DNA of 64,000 nucleotides from Apostichopus japonicus (Eukaryota; Echinodermata; Holothuroidea; Aspidochirotida; Stichopodidae): NCBI RefSeq assembly GCF_037975245.1, contig NC_092581.1, positions 20,232,303 to 20,296,302 of the forward strand, read 5' to 3'. Shown piece by piece: positions 11,772 to 23,300 of this stretch (position 1 is its first letter; each line of letters starts with the position of its first letter). The notes under the pieces were generated by a model. It saw only the letters and a program-made list of their open reading frames with translations, ran no database searches and was not told where the DNA came from. The position numbers and the translations under genes were made by a program.

Positions 11772-13257
11772 ATCTTTCAAGGATATCACACTTCAGAGGC
11801 GTTTAAGCCTATATCTACAAATCGAAGGAAATTGAACTTTAGGTTAAATCAATGAAGCTGAAGTAAGTATTAAAATCTGCAGTTAATCTTAAGTTAACTA
11901 TCATTAATCCTCAGCAGGCATTGGTTAACTTTCAATGTAGAGATCGGTGTGGGGTGGGGGGGGGGGAGGTGGCCTGCGGATTAGCTTCTTATTGCGATTT
12001 GGAAACAGTAGTTCTAAACAGCACATGCTGACTCATTTCTGGTAACTTGCTGCTTCCTTTTCTGCAGTGGAAGGGGAGGGGGAGGGGAGGGGGGGGGGGG
12101 GCGGGGAGGGACTGGAAAGTTTTCATAGTATATGTTGTATTGTTCATTTGAATATATATATATAAAGTTTCATGGATTGTTTCATCGACACTGGAGCGTT
12201 TTATGATCTTCAGTGCGATAATTAATTATAAGTTATCCTATTTGTTTATGAAAAGTACAATTGTCCAATTTTGTATAGTTACTGTTGTTGAGAAATTAAA
12301 ACACAATAGAAAGGGTCCTTTTTTATTGAAAGAAAACATAAAAATGTCATTTTAAAGTGCACTACTGTTGAAGAACATTGGAATTTGTGTTATAGAATGC
12401 AAAGAGGATCATTCTGTCGAGAAGTTTTAAAGTAAGCCTGTTTGCTCTCAGATCAGTCTCGTTTGCCTCGCCACCCCTCGAAGTTTGTTCCCCTGTCACC
12501 TAGATTGATTGAACACTCTTCCACCGCCGAATATGACAACACATATACCAATGAAAAGTCTATTTACAGTTGTAAAAGTGCAACACACATACCTGTAGTC
12601 TAGAACCTCAGCCACTGAATTGAATTAGAAATATAGCGAATAAATATCGCATAATTTACAATAAACTTTATTATATGTATTATAAAAATAAAGTAAGAAA
12701 AACTTACATGAAAGGGGGAAGACAGAACGGCAGTAACAGCCTTATCTTCGTCAGTCTTCTGTCCTGATGGTTGTTAACGGTTCTGTTTTATCAGGTCTTA
12801 AAAATATAAACGGTACGGACAAGGACCGTTCATTTACATTGAACAATTTATAATAAATAATTAAAGAAAAGTCAATAGTAGAACTTATATCAAAGGTTAT
12901 CAAAGACCTCAGAGAAGTTTTGTCAGCTTAACCTTTTTGTTATTCCTGTTTTTAGAAGATAACAGTTGATAACTTTATTATAATTACAACTAAATTATTT
13001 AAGGTGGGTGTATTTGGAGTGTTTATACGCATACGTGTGTTTACTTAATGTCTAGCTAATTGGTGGTAAATGCTTTCGAAATCCAGATTGTACGCAATTG
13101 GTATACTAGTAACGGTTAATAAACCTTTTCAAACTGTGTGTCTGAAATACTTTTTCAGATAACGCGTTACTGGTTTTAGGGTTATAGTATATTCCCAGCA
13201 GAAGTGCAACATCCCCATTGGGTGGATATGGAAACTCTCGTTAAGGGAGACCAAATA
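11772..13257. other. Intergenic upstream of the natterin-like gene
   Basis: Contains the presumed 5' UTR and promoter of the natterin-like gene (no TATA box or other site could be assigned). It also holds G-rich tracts at about 11950-11970 and 12068-12110. No further exon recognised. Confidence 0.4.
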
Positions 13258-14173
13258 TACCCTGTGACCTTGTATGGTAACAAATGGTTGATGGTAGAGC
13301 AAGGTACTGTGACGTTGCATGGTAACAATTGGTTGATGGTAGAGCAAGATATTGTGACCTTGCATGGTTACAAATGGTTGATGGTATAGCAAGGTACTAT
13401 GGCCTTGTATGGAAACATATGGTTGATGGTGGAGCAAGGTACTGTGACCTTGCATGGTAACATATGGTTGATGGTAGAGCAAGGTACTGTGACCTTGCAT
13501 GGTAACATATGGTTGATGGTAGAGCAAGGTACTGTGACCTTGCATGGTAACATATGGTTGATGGTAGAGCAAGGTACTGTGACGTTGCATGGTAACAATT
13601 GGTTGATGGTAGAGCAAGATATTGTGACCTTGCATGGTTACAAATGGTTGATGGTATAGCAAGGTACTATGGCCTTGTATGGAAACATATGGTTGATGGT
13701 GGAGCAAGGTACTGTGACCTTGCATGGTAACATATGGTTGATGGTAGAGCAAGGTGCTGTGACCTGGCATTGTAGCAAATGGTTGATGGTATAACAAGAT
13801 ATTGTGACCTTGCATGGTAACAAATGGTTGATGGTAGAGCAAGATATTGTGACCTTACATGGTTACAAATGGTTGATGGCATAGCAAGGTACTATGGCCT
13901 TGTATGGAAACAACTGGTTGATGATATAGTAAGGTACTGTGACCTTGCATGGTAACATATGGTTGATGGTAAAGCAAGGTACGGTGACCTTGCATGGTAA
14001 CATATGGTTGGTGGTATAGCAAGGTGCTGTGACCTGGCATGGTAGCAAATGGTTGATGGTGTAACAAGATACTGTGACTTTGCATGGTTCATAATGGTTG
14101 ACGGTAGAGCAAGGTACTGTGACCTTGCATGGTAGCAATGGTAACAAATGGTTGATGGTATAGCAAGGTATTG
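13258..14173 (+). repeat. 45-bp satellite, about 20 copies
   Basis: Unit of 45 bp containing GGTTGATGGTAGAGCAAGGT and GTGACCTTGCATGGTAACA. A six-unit (270-bp) higher-order period is visible: the block starting near 13312 recurs near 13582. Because 45 is a multiple of three, several frames on both strands stay open and give repetitive 15-residue peptides that should not be called genes. The array resumes for about 25 bp at 15286 after the transposon insertion. Confidence 0.95.
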
Positions 14174-15285
14174 GTTTTTCTAGTCACTTCGCCCAACAAC
14201 CATTTCGCCCAACTGCCATTTCGCCCAACCAGCCTGGTCATTTCGCCCAACCAGCCTGGTCATTTCGCCCAACCAGCATGGTCATTTCGCCCAACCATCA
14301 CAGTCATTTCGCCCAACCAGCATGGTCTTTTCGCCCAACCATCATAGTCATTTCGCCCAACCTTATTTTTTTCTAATATTCAGTCAGAATAATATTACTT
14401 TTTCTATTCCACTAGTTCAATTTGATTTATTTTGGGTTAGGTTACTTCGTAATAGGTAAATTAAAAGGTGAGGTCCGCTCGATATCAATCGGAGTCTGAG
14501 CAGTTATTTCGGGTATAATGGGAGGATTACACTACTTTAGGCGTTTACGCATACAATGGAAGTTATATTATTATACAAACACAGGGGAATCGGTCTTCAT
14601 AAAAACCTATCAACCTAACCCCTAAAACACTGATCCATCCTACTGACTAACAATTCCCGAACGTTTCCTTATTAAATTGAAAAAAATATATATAAAACCC
14701 GTCCGTAATATTGAATTACTATATTTAATCAATGTAACCACATATGTAATCACATATGTAATCAGTTTAACCACGACTTCAAGTTTCCTTAATACTCGGT
14801 TCGTATCCCGTAACGTTAACAATTCCCGAACGTTTTCTATATCAAACCTAACCCCTAAAACACTGATCCATCCTCAAGATTCCTTAATATTCGGTTCGTA
14901 TCCTGTAACGTTAAAAATTCCCGAACGTTTCCTTACTAAAGTTATACAAAGTAAAGGACTTCAAGTTTCCTTAATATTCCTTAATATTCGAACGTTTACT
15001 ATCAAACCTAACCCCTAACACACTGATCAATCCTCAAGTTTCCTTAATATTCGGTTCGTATATTCCCGAACGTTTCCTTTTGAAATATCATATTTAATCA
15101 AGGTTGGGCGAAATGACCAGACTGGTTGGGCGAAATGACCAGGCTGGTTGGGCGAAATGACCAGGCTGGTTGGGCGAAATGACCAGGCTGGTTGGGCGAA
15201 ATGACCAGGCTGGTTGGGCGAAATGGTAAGGTTGGGCGAAATGGCAGTTGGGCGAAATGGTTGTTGGGCGAAGTGTCCTGCTTCC
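14174..15285 (+). mobile_element. Fold-back-type transposon, copy 1 (1112 bp), inserted in the 45-bp satellite
   Basis: Both ends are inverted repeats built of short CATTTCGCCCAACC units: the left terminus has AGTCACTTCGCCCAACAACC and the right ends GGGCGAAGTGTCCTGCTTCC. Next to each terminus is a run of 22-bp units (CATTTCGCCCAACC plus a variable AGCCTGGT). The central part has no coding frame but carries subrepeats with AATTCCCGAACGTTT and TTCGGTTCGTATCC. The flanks GGTATTG at 14167-14173 and 15286-15292 form a 7-bp target-site duplication, and removing the element restores a normal satellite unit. Non-autonomous. Confidence 0.85.
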
Positions 15286-15319
15286 GGTATTGTGACCTTG
15301 TATGGTAACACGCTAGAGG

Positions 15320-16751
15320 GTGGTATGTCTTTGCCAAGTGCAAGTTACATGGCAATAACCTTTATGCGAACATGTATAAATAAACCATTAAAGTTCTTAT
15401 CAGTTGTCACCGTTTAAGGAATAAAATTCCTCTATTTATACTGTTAAGACACAAATCTATCTGAATCTAATCAAATTGCGTCGATATTAAGAAACCACGT
15501 GTCTTACCATTGATAGAATTAAAACATACGAAGTGAGAGAGAGAGATAGAGAGAGAGAGGAATAGATGTGTTGACTTTGTTTCTCTATGACCATTTAGGT
15601 GAAGGGTGCGCTGACATGCCATATGTCTTAAAATCCACATATGTCGAAATTTATTGTCATATGTCAACTTCTCGTACTCTAATTGGAGGACTCTAGCTGT
15701 CATATTTCATTCCAGCACGATTTGATTGGAAATAACTCTCACGTGTAAAACAGATCGATATATATCGAATGAATTTGGCATGTCAGTTAATTCAGGACTT
15801 CTAGCACTTTAGGCGTTCCATATATGTGGTGCCAGTTGTGATTTCACTATATGGAGTGAAAATCGCACGATATACTGTTGGCCGATTTCTTACATAGGTT
15901 TGTCCTTTGTGTCTTCAAAATTGTTTTTGTTACAATTTTGGTTCGTTGATGTATAATCCGATCGTAACCAAAGCAGTTTACCTATATATTTGATATTGAA
16001 GCGTTTGTGAACATGTTTTATGGCATGCCATTTGGAAGAAATGGGTGGAAAAAATAAGCTCGTCATAAAATATGACGTTAATCGAAAATTAGTCACCGAT
16101 AGACATTTATTTATTGATCTCAGCCAGCTTAGATGATTGAACCAAGCTTTATTTGATCAGAACGTTAAGACTGAACAATTTGAAATGCCAAAAGCCTAAC
16201 ATGTTGGTTAGGGTAGGCCTATTCTGGCAATGCTGTCAACACTGTAAGATATGGTCTGTAATACGTTTGCTTTTCTGACATGTGATAACGTAATTGAGAA
16301 GACTAGTTAAGGCATGTATACAGGGCAAAGGCTTGTACCTAGAAACGCGGTTCTTTGTTGGTAATTGTTTTTAAATTGACTTTTTGTGAATAGGTCACAG
16401 TATCAGGATCCATTTTTAATGTACCGCAACGTCCAACACTATTTTACCCGTTACGTGGGATGTTAGGGGTCGGCCCGTAGACAAGTATTGTGACGCGTGC
16501 TTACGCATCCCCTTCCCCCTATATTTTATGGATCCGCCTGATAATGTTAACATTGTTTCCAGCAAAAGGTGAAAATATACAATCATTTTGTATCTTAGCA
16601 TGTATGCAACCAACCCCCCACCCCGCATAGGACGTGTTCAATGAAAAAGGCCCATACCTTCTGTAAAAGCACCAATAGCAAATCCTGCAGTGCGCGGACT
16701 AGAGTCATATTCAATGTAGCTTATTGAAGTTTCTTCTACTTACTCATCTTC

Positions 16752-16788
<37 letters not shown>

Positions 16789-16915
16789 AACCGGTCGTTA
16801 AGTGCCGATGTCGGGCAACGGCAATGAGGTTTGACCGGCCACCATTTCCACTTCTTCCTTACATATATATATATATATATATGTATATGTATATGTATAT
16901 GTATATATATATATG

Positions 16916-16946
<31 letters not shown>

Positions 16947-16970
16947 GTATATGTATATGTATATATATAG

Positions 16971-17048
<78 letters not shown>

Positions 17049-17191
17049 TGATACTAGATGAGACTAGTGGAACACTAGTAGTTGTAACTCGGAGTTTCAC
17101 GCTTTATAGCGATCTTCAGACAACTGGTTCCATATATTCCGCTCTGTCCAATGGACATAGAGCACTCTGCGCCAAGATAGACGCCAACCTA

Positions 17192-17239
<48 letters not shown>

Positions 17240-18290
17240 AATGAAAATGGTATAAATACAAAATGAAGACTTTAGAGGTGGATTTAGTGTATAAATATTA
17301 TTAAATAGTTAAGCCATCACCTCATATGAGCCAGAACAAGTATGTGGGAGTGCTGCTGAACACGCAGTAGTGTGTGGAAACTAAATAAATTCGTTTATAT
17401 AAGAAAAGATAATGAAGTACCATGGTAGTATTGATAACTGGTATAGTGTTCTCTATAACCTATATGCTTCCAAATGAAACCTTAATCCTATGTTTTATTG
17501 ATGATCTTAATACGATGTTATGTTGCCACTTTCTCCTGTTTTACAACAGATGGTATCTTAAAACATGAGGTCAACATAAGACATTTCAAAGAAATCACAC
17601 CTTGTTGATACGCCAACAATAAAATAGCTCGTAATTGGTATTTCTCTTAGTCCATGGAATTATATATAGCAGTTGATACGTGTTTCTGGCCACAACTGGG
17701 TCAGTATAGTGAGGGCATCATAGTAATTATATAGTGAACAAAAAGCATAAGAAAAGAGCATCTCCCGTAATGACATACCTAACCCCCATTAAATTAAACA
17801 ACCGTATCAATAGAGTTAGAAGCATGGCATTGAATTTAGTACAATGTGTTTCTATTCCAAATCAGTGTCACAGTGTCCGCCGAGGCAATTGCATGTTCGT
17901 TTTCGATCGACTGATTTTTCTGAAAATGATCTGAAAGTGAAAACATAACGAAATGGTCGCCTTCTAAAAATGCATTCGGATAACACAATGTCTACTAATG
18001 AAGAACATTCATCCTTACAACAAACTAAATATTCTACTTGAATTGATAAGGGGAATCAAGTTTCATCTTTTGATGTGAGCATTTTCTAGACAGATTCATC
18101 GAAGCATCGACAATAAATTAATTTCCTTTTCATAACTTTAAATTATTGTCTTCCATTGTACCTAAGACGTAAATTAAAGTCATCAAGAAAGCGGATAACC
18201 ATGCGTATAAACTTCCACGCAAATTGAAGGCTACTTCCCATAAACAATATCAGCCTTATATTATCTCTGATGCCCCGTGGCGTCACAATT
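15320..18290. other. Intergenic, no gene recognised
   Basis: Mostly AT-rich DNA with a GA microsatellite near 15536-15560 and three TA tracts. Around 16795-16860 and 17045-17195 are unique-looking blocks sandwiched between TA tracts, without coding signature. Confidence 0.4.
16756..17235. repeat. Cluster of (TA)n microsatellites
   Basis: TA tracts at about 16756-16786, 16861-17044 (with ATGTATATGTATATG interruptions) and 17195-17235, separated by short non-repetitive spacers. Confidence 0.9.
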
Positions 18291-19391
18291 TTAGTCTCCT
18301 TGCATTTGCAATTTGTAAAATGAAGTCACTAGATCAGGCTTTGAAAGATGAACGGCCACCGCTTGCGATATTGAAGATCTATCATATTTTCCATCATTGA
18401 ATATGAATTTCCAGCTGGGGTGCATGGTCACACCGATACGTTTAGCTAATATACCAATGAAAACGTCCTCAAGGAAAAAATATGGCAAAGACATGGATTC
18501 CTCATAAAACAATCGCGGTAGATCGCCTGACATGATATAACCTAAACCACACATATAATCGGGGTATACGGGGGCGATATATTGCTCTTTCGAGACGAAC
18601 CATTTGCTGTTGGTGTTACGGAATGGCACTGCGTTGTGGTATAGCAGTCCGATCATTAACTTCACTGTGGTGTTTAATCCTTCTAGAAGCCTAACCGCAT
18701 TACTTAGATCCACATATACGTCATCATCGACCTTCATTACCCATGATGCATTGCTGTAATATTCATCAGCCCATTTCATTCCCATTAAAACTTTTAAAGT
18801 CAAGTTATTGTAAGTTTCGTCGAAATCCTCCATTAAAATATCTTGATATTGTTCCTGTTCTGCTTTGATATCTGCTAATAATTTCTCTTCTTGCGGTTTT
18901 CCCAGAAGGAAAACGCTGCGAACATTTCTTCCTCTTACTACTTTCATACTTAGACACGATTCTCGTTGTGCTTTTCTTTGCATTATATTAGACGCTCTCG
19001 ATAACATTAAAACCAGAAGATATAGTCCATCTTGATTGTCAAAACGAAAATCAGCAGGTCTGTGTATTATTCCAAAGTTGTGTGTGTTGTTGGCTTTCAT
19101 TGCTGGTGCAAATGGAAAATAAGGGATACTTTGATTCAATTTGGAAGGTATTTTCGGGCTGCTCTCATTTCCATCGTTGCCAGAAGGATATATTGTTTGT
19201 TCAACCTTTTGTAAACCTTTGCTGTTGTTTACCCTGGTATTGGTCACGTTCGTAACGTAGAATTGAGATGATCCGCGATCGACAGGATCTACTTTACTCG
19301 AAAGATGTCGAAGAAAGGTAAAATAGGAAGTTACCATCAAAGCGCCGATAAATATAAGCAGAATCATCCATTTTCTTTTCAAAACCATCAT
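18291..19391 (-). CDS. GT31 family beta-1,3-glycosyltransferase (beta-1,3-galactosyl/GlcNAc-transferase type), type II Golgi membrane protein
   Basis: One 366-residue frame, the full coding region in a single exon. An acceptor TTACTTGCAG lies 10 bp upstream of the ATG, so a 5' UTR intron is likely. Two Met codons are adjacent; either gives a short basic cytoplasmic tail (KRK), then one membrane anchor at about residues 8-27, the type II layout of Golgi glycosyltransferases. A stem with several N-glycosylation sequons follows. The catalytic domain shows RKAQRESC (about 139-146, where the family usually has R..R.TW), FLLG (161-164), the metal/nucleotide-sugar DxD motif in KVDDDVYVD (220-228), YPDYMCGLGYIMSGD (276-290) and EDVFIG (308-313). 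The family adds Gal or GlcNAc in beta-1,3 linkage from UDP-sugars. Donor and acceptor specificity cannot be read from the sequence. The usual Trp in the first motif is Cys here. Confidence 0.9.
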   Translation of the reverse strand: MMVLKRKWMILLIFIGALMVTSYFTFLRHLSSKVDPVDRGSSQFYVTNVTNTRVNNSKGLQKVEQTIYPSGNDGNESSPKIPSKLNQSIPYFPFAPAMKANNTHNFGIIHRPADFRFDNQDGLYLLVLMLSRASNIMQRKAQRESCLSMKVVRGRNVRSVFLLGKPQEEKLLADIKAEQEQYQDILMEDFDETYNNLTLKVLMGMKWADEYYSNASWVMKVDDDVYVDLSNAVRLLEGLNTTVKLMIGLLYHNAVPFRNTNSKWFVSKEQYIAPVYPDYMCGLGYIMSGDLPRLFYEESMSLPYFFLEDVFIGILAKRIGVTMHPSWKFIFNDGKYDRSSISQAVAVHLSKPDLVTSFYKLQMQGD

Positions 19392-20624
19392 GTGTTAGGA
19401 TCTGCAAGTAAATGATAAACGGTTCATAGACAGCGATTGCGATGAGTTTCTGTTAATGTAAATATATAAATGGAGAACAATGAAGATGAACAATGAGTAC
19501 AAGAACGATTGAAAACAGGGATACCGCATAGGCCACACTAGCCTAACGAGAACAAAAGTACTGTAAAATGATAAAATTAAAAACAACAGGAACAATCAGA
19601 ATACAGAATATTGAGACCAATAGCACATGATGAGAACAATAGCAACTGAAAGAAGAACTTTGAGAACAACAGAAACAGGGATACTGAGTAGGCTACACTA
19701 GCCTAATAAGAACAAAAGTACTGTAAAACGATAACATTGTGAACAATAGTAACAATCAGAATACAGAATATTGAGACCAATGGCACATGATGAGAACAAT
19801 AGCAACTGAAGGAAGAACGTTGAGAAAACTGAAACAAACGAAACAAACAACGAGTACAAAGAGACTGTTGGGTAAAGACAGGGTTAACAATGACGCTGAG
19901 TATAAAAACAGCGGAAACACTAGGAACAGAAAGATATAAGGGTAAGGACGTTACATGAAACCAATGACGATGAGAAAACAAAGCAATTTGAACAAGAGGG
20001 CAATTCACGGAGTTGCATATCTCATCGCGATTAAATCGATAAAGAGGAGCTATTGATACCAAAAAAGATAACAAAATAAACGACAAATGAGGTAGGTTAC
20101 ATAGTACTCGAACTTTCCATTCTACCGGTGAATGTTCCATGTCGATTCAATGTTTTGCCTTGGATTTATAGCAAAACGTCGATTTAACTAACTTTGACCT
20201 TTGATCTCTGACCTTAGGTTTCGGGGGTTTTGCGAGTCACAAGGTTTCACCTTGGGTACCTTCCCATCAAGTTTAAAAAAACTCGGCTCAGTCGTTTAGG
20301 AGGAGCTTTTGACACAAAATTGGGCACACACGCATTGACACACGCATACAATGACAAACACACGCCCACCCACACACACGTTTTTACCCCTCCCTCGATC
20401 ATTGACTTCCGGTCACCTTCGGGTTCACCGTCATGGGTTGCCCCCCCCCCCCGAGTGTACTACCCAGGAAAATGAATTACTATGGCAACTGTTGATATGG
20501 CAATGGACATAGCTGTATATGGCCCTATTGGCAAAAGAACTACAACATTCTCCCTATAGGAGCGATGAACTCAAAAAATAAACGAAAAAGGAGGTAGGTC
20601 GTTAAAAACAATGACGTTGAGAAC
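19392..20624. other. Intergenic with direct repeat
   Basis: Two direct copies of about 165 bp (roughly 19510-19660 and 19675-19830) share CACTAGCCTAA, GAACAAAAGTACTGTAAAA and CAATCAGAATACAGAATATT. Near 20220-20380 lies a repeat-like block ending in CACACACG. A C-run sits at 20441-20452. The frame at 19703-20140 is not supported. Confidence 0.5.
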
Positions 20625-21792
20625 TCTAAGACGCTAAGAAAAGAACAGCGAGGACAACAACACGCTGAGAACAAAACGGCTGAAGTGTTAGGACACTGGG
20701 AATCATACTGCTGAGAGCAACAACACGATGAGAACAAAACAACTTAAGTGTTAGGGCACTGGAAGTAATGATGCTGAGAATAACAACAACACTGAGAACA
20801 AACGACTGAAGTGTTAGGACACTGGGAATTATAATAATGATGAGAACAACAACACGCTGAGAACAAAACGGCTGAAGTGTTAGGACACTGGGAGTAATGA
20901 TGCTGAGAATAACAACAACACTGAGAACAAACGACTGAAGTGTTAGGACACTGGGAATTATAATAATGATGAGAACAACAACACTGAGAACAAACGACTG
21001 AAGTGTTAGGACACTGGGAATCATACGGCTGAGAGCAACAACACGATGAGAACAAAACAACTAAAGTTATAGGACACTGGGAGTAATGATGTTGAGAATA
21101 ACAACAACACTGAGAACAAACGACTGAAGTGTTAGGACACTGGGAATCATACTGCTGAGAGCAACAACACGATGAGAACAAAACAACTGAAGTGTTAGGA
21201 CACTGGAAGTAATGATGCTGAGAATAACAACAACACTGAGAAAAAACGACGGAAGTGTTAGGACACTGGGAATCATACTGTTGAGAGCAACAACACGATG
21301 AGAACAAAACAACTGAAGTGTTAGGACACTGGAAGTAATGATGCTGAGAATAACAACAACACTGAGAACAAACGACTGAAGTGTTAGGACACTGGGAATC
21401 ATACTGCTGAGAGCAACAACACGATGAGAACAAAACAACTGAAGTGTTAGGACACTGGAAGTAATGATGCTGAGAATAACAACAACACTGAGAACAAACG
21501 ACTGAAGTGTTAGGACACTGGGAATTATAATAATGATGAGAACAACAACACGCTGAGAACAAAACGGCTGAAGTGTTAGTACACTGGGAGTAATGATGCT
21601 GAGAGCAACAACACTGAGAACAAACGATTGAAGTGTTAGGACACTGGGAGTAATGATGCTGAGAATAACAACAACACTGAGAACAAACGACTGAAGTGTT
21701 AGGACACTGGGAATCATACTGCTGAGAGCAACAACACGATGAGAACAAAACAACTGAAGTGTTAGGACACTGGGAATCATGATGATGAGAAC
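20625..21792 (+). repeat. 63-bp satellite, about 18 copies
   Basis: The unit contains GAAGTGTTAGGACACTGGGA and two alternating second halves (one with CATACTGCTGAGAGCAAC, the other with AATGATGCTGAGAATAAC), so part of the array has a 126-bp dimer period. The 63-bp length keeps two minus-strand frames open for up to 374 residues; these are Cys- and Ser-rich artefacts of the repeat. The array resumes at 23219-23300 after transposon copy 2. Confidence 0.95.
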
Positions 21793-23218
21793 GCTTTCTA
21801 GTCACTTCGCCCAACAACCATTTCGCCCAACTGCCATTTCGCCCAACCAGCCTGGTCATTTCGCCCAACCAGCCTGGTCATCTCACCCAACCAGCATGGT
21901 CATTTCGCCCAACCATCATAGTCATTTCGCCCAACCTATATATTTTTACTAATATTCAGTCAGAAAAATATTACTTTTTTATTCCACTAGTTCAATTTGA
22001 TTTATTTTGGGTTAGGTTACTTCGTCATAGGTAAATGAAAAAGTGAGGTCCGCTCGATATCGATCGGAGTCTGAGCAGTTATTTCGGGTATAATGGGAGG
22101 ATTACACTACTTTAGGCGTTTACGCATACAATGGAAGTTATATTATTATACAAACACAGGGGAATCGGTCTTCATAAAAACCTATCAAACCTAACCCCTA
22201 AAACACTGATCCATCCTACTGACTAACAAGTCCCGAACGTTTCCTTATTAAATTGAAAAAAATAAAAATAAAACCCGTCCGTTATATTGAATTACTATAT
22301 TTAATCAATGTAACCACTTTATAAATGTAACCACATATGTAATCACATACCGGTATGTAATCAATTTAACCACGACTTCAAGTTTCCTTAATACTCGGTT
22401 CGTATCCCGTAACGTTAACAATTCCCGAACGTTTACTATATCAAACCTAACCCCTAAAACCATGATCCATCGTCAAGATTCCTTAATATTCGGTTCGTAT
22501 CCTGTAACGTAAAAAATTCCCGAACGTTACCTTACTAAAGTTATGCAAAGTAAAGGACTTCAAGTTTCCTTAATATTCGAACGTTTACTATCAAACCTAA
22601 CACACTGATCAATCCTCAAGTTTCCTTAATATTCGGTTCGTATCCTGTAACGTTAACAATTCCCGAACGTTTCCTTACTGAAGTTATACAAAGTAAAGGA
22701 CTTCAAGTTTCCTTAATATTCCTTAATATTCGAACGTTTACTATCAAACCTAACCCCTAACACACTGATCAATCCTCAAGTTTCCTTAATATTCGGTTCG
22801 TATCCTGTAACGTTAACAATTCCCGAACGTTTCCTTACTGAAGTTATACAAAGTAAAGGACTTCAAGTTTCCTTAATATCCCTTAATATTCGAACGTTTA
22901 CTATCAAACCTAACCCCTAACACACTGATCAATCCTCAAGTTTCCTTAATATTCGGTTCGTATCCTGTAACGTTAACAATTCCCGAACGTTTCCTTTTGA
23001 AATATCATATTTAATCAAGGTTGGGCGAAATGACCAGACTGGTTGGGCGAAATGACCAGGCTGTTGGGCGAAATGACCAGGCTGGTTGGGCGAAATGACC
23101 GGGCTGGTTGGGCGAAATGACCAGGCTGGTTGGGCGAAATGGTAAGGTTGGGCGAAATGGCAGTTGGGCGAAATGGCAGTTGGGCGAAATGGTTGTTGGG
23201 CAAAGTGTCCTGCTTCCC
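21793..23218 (+). mobile_element. Fold-back-type transposon, copy 2 (1426 bp), inserted in the 63-bp satellite
   Basis: Same composite inverted-repeat ends as copy 1 (left AGTCACTTCGCCC, right GGGCAAAGTGTCCTGCTTCC). Flanking TGAGAAC at 21786-21792 and 23219-23225 is the target-site duplication. It is longer than copy 1 mainly because an internal 160-bp unit (starting AATCCTCAAG at 22611, 22771 and 22931) is tandemly repeated. No coding frame. Confidence 0.85.
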
Positions 23219-23300
23219 TGAGAACAACAACACTGAGAACAAACGATTGAAGTGTTAGGACACTGGGAATTATAATAATGAGAACAACAGCAAGCTGGGA

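Noticed and set aside
13129-13842. 237-residue repetitive open frame with 15-residue units
   Set aside because: Product of the 45-bp satellite; equivalent frames are open on both strands.
13258-15312. Possible CRISPR-like array because of regular repeats
   Set aside because: The repeats are contiguous with no unique spacers, and the DNA is eukaryotic.
20744-21868. 374-residue Cys/Ser-rich open frame on the minus strand
   Set aside because: It is read entirely from the 63-bp satellite and the transposon end; the same array is open in a second frame too.
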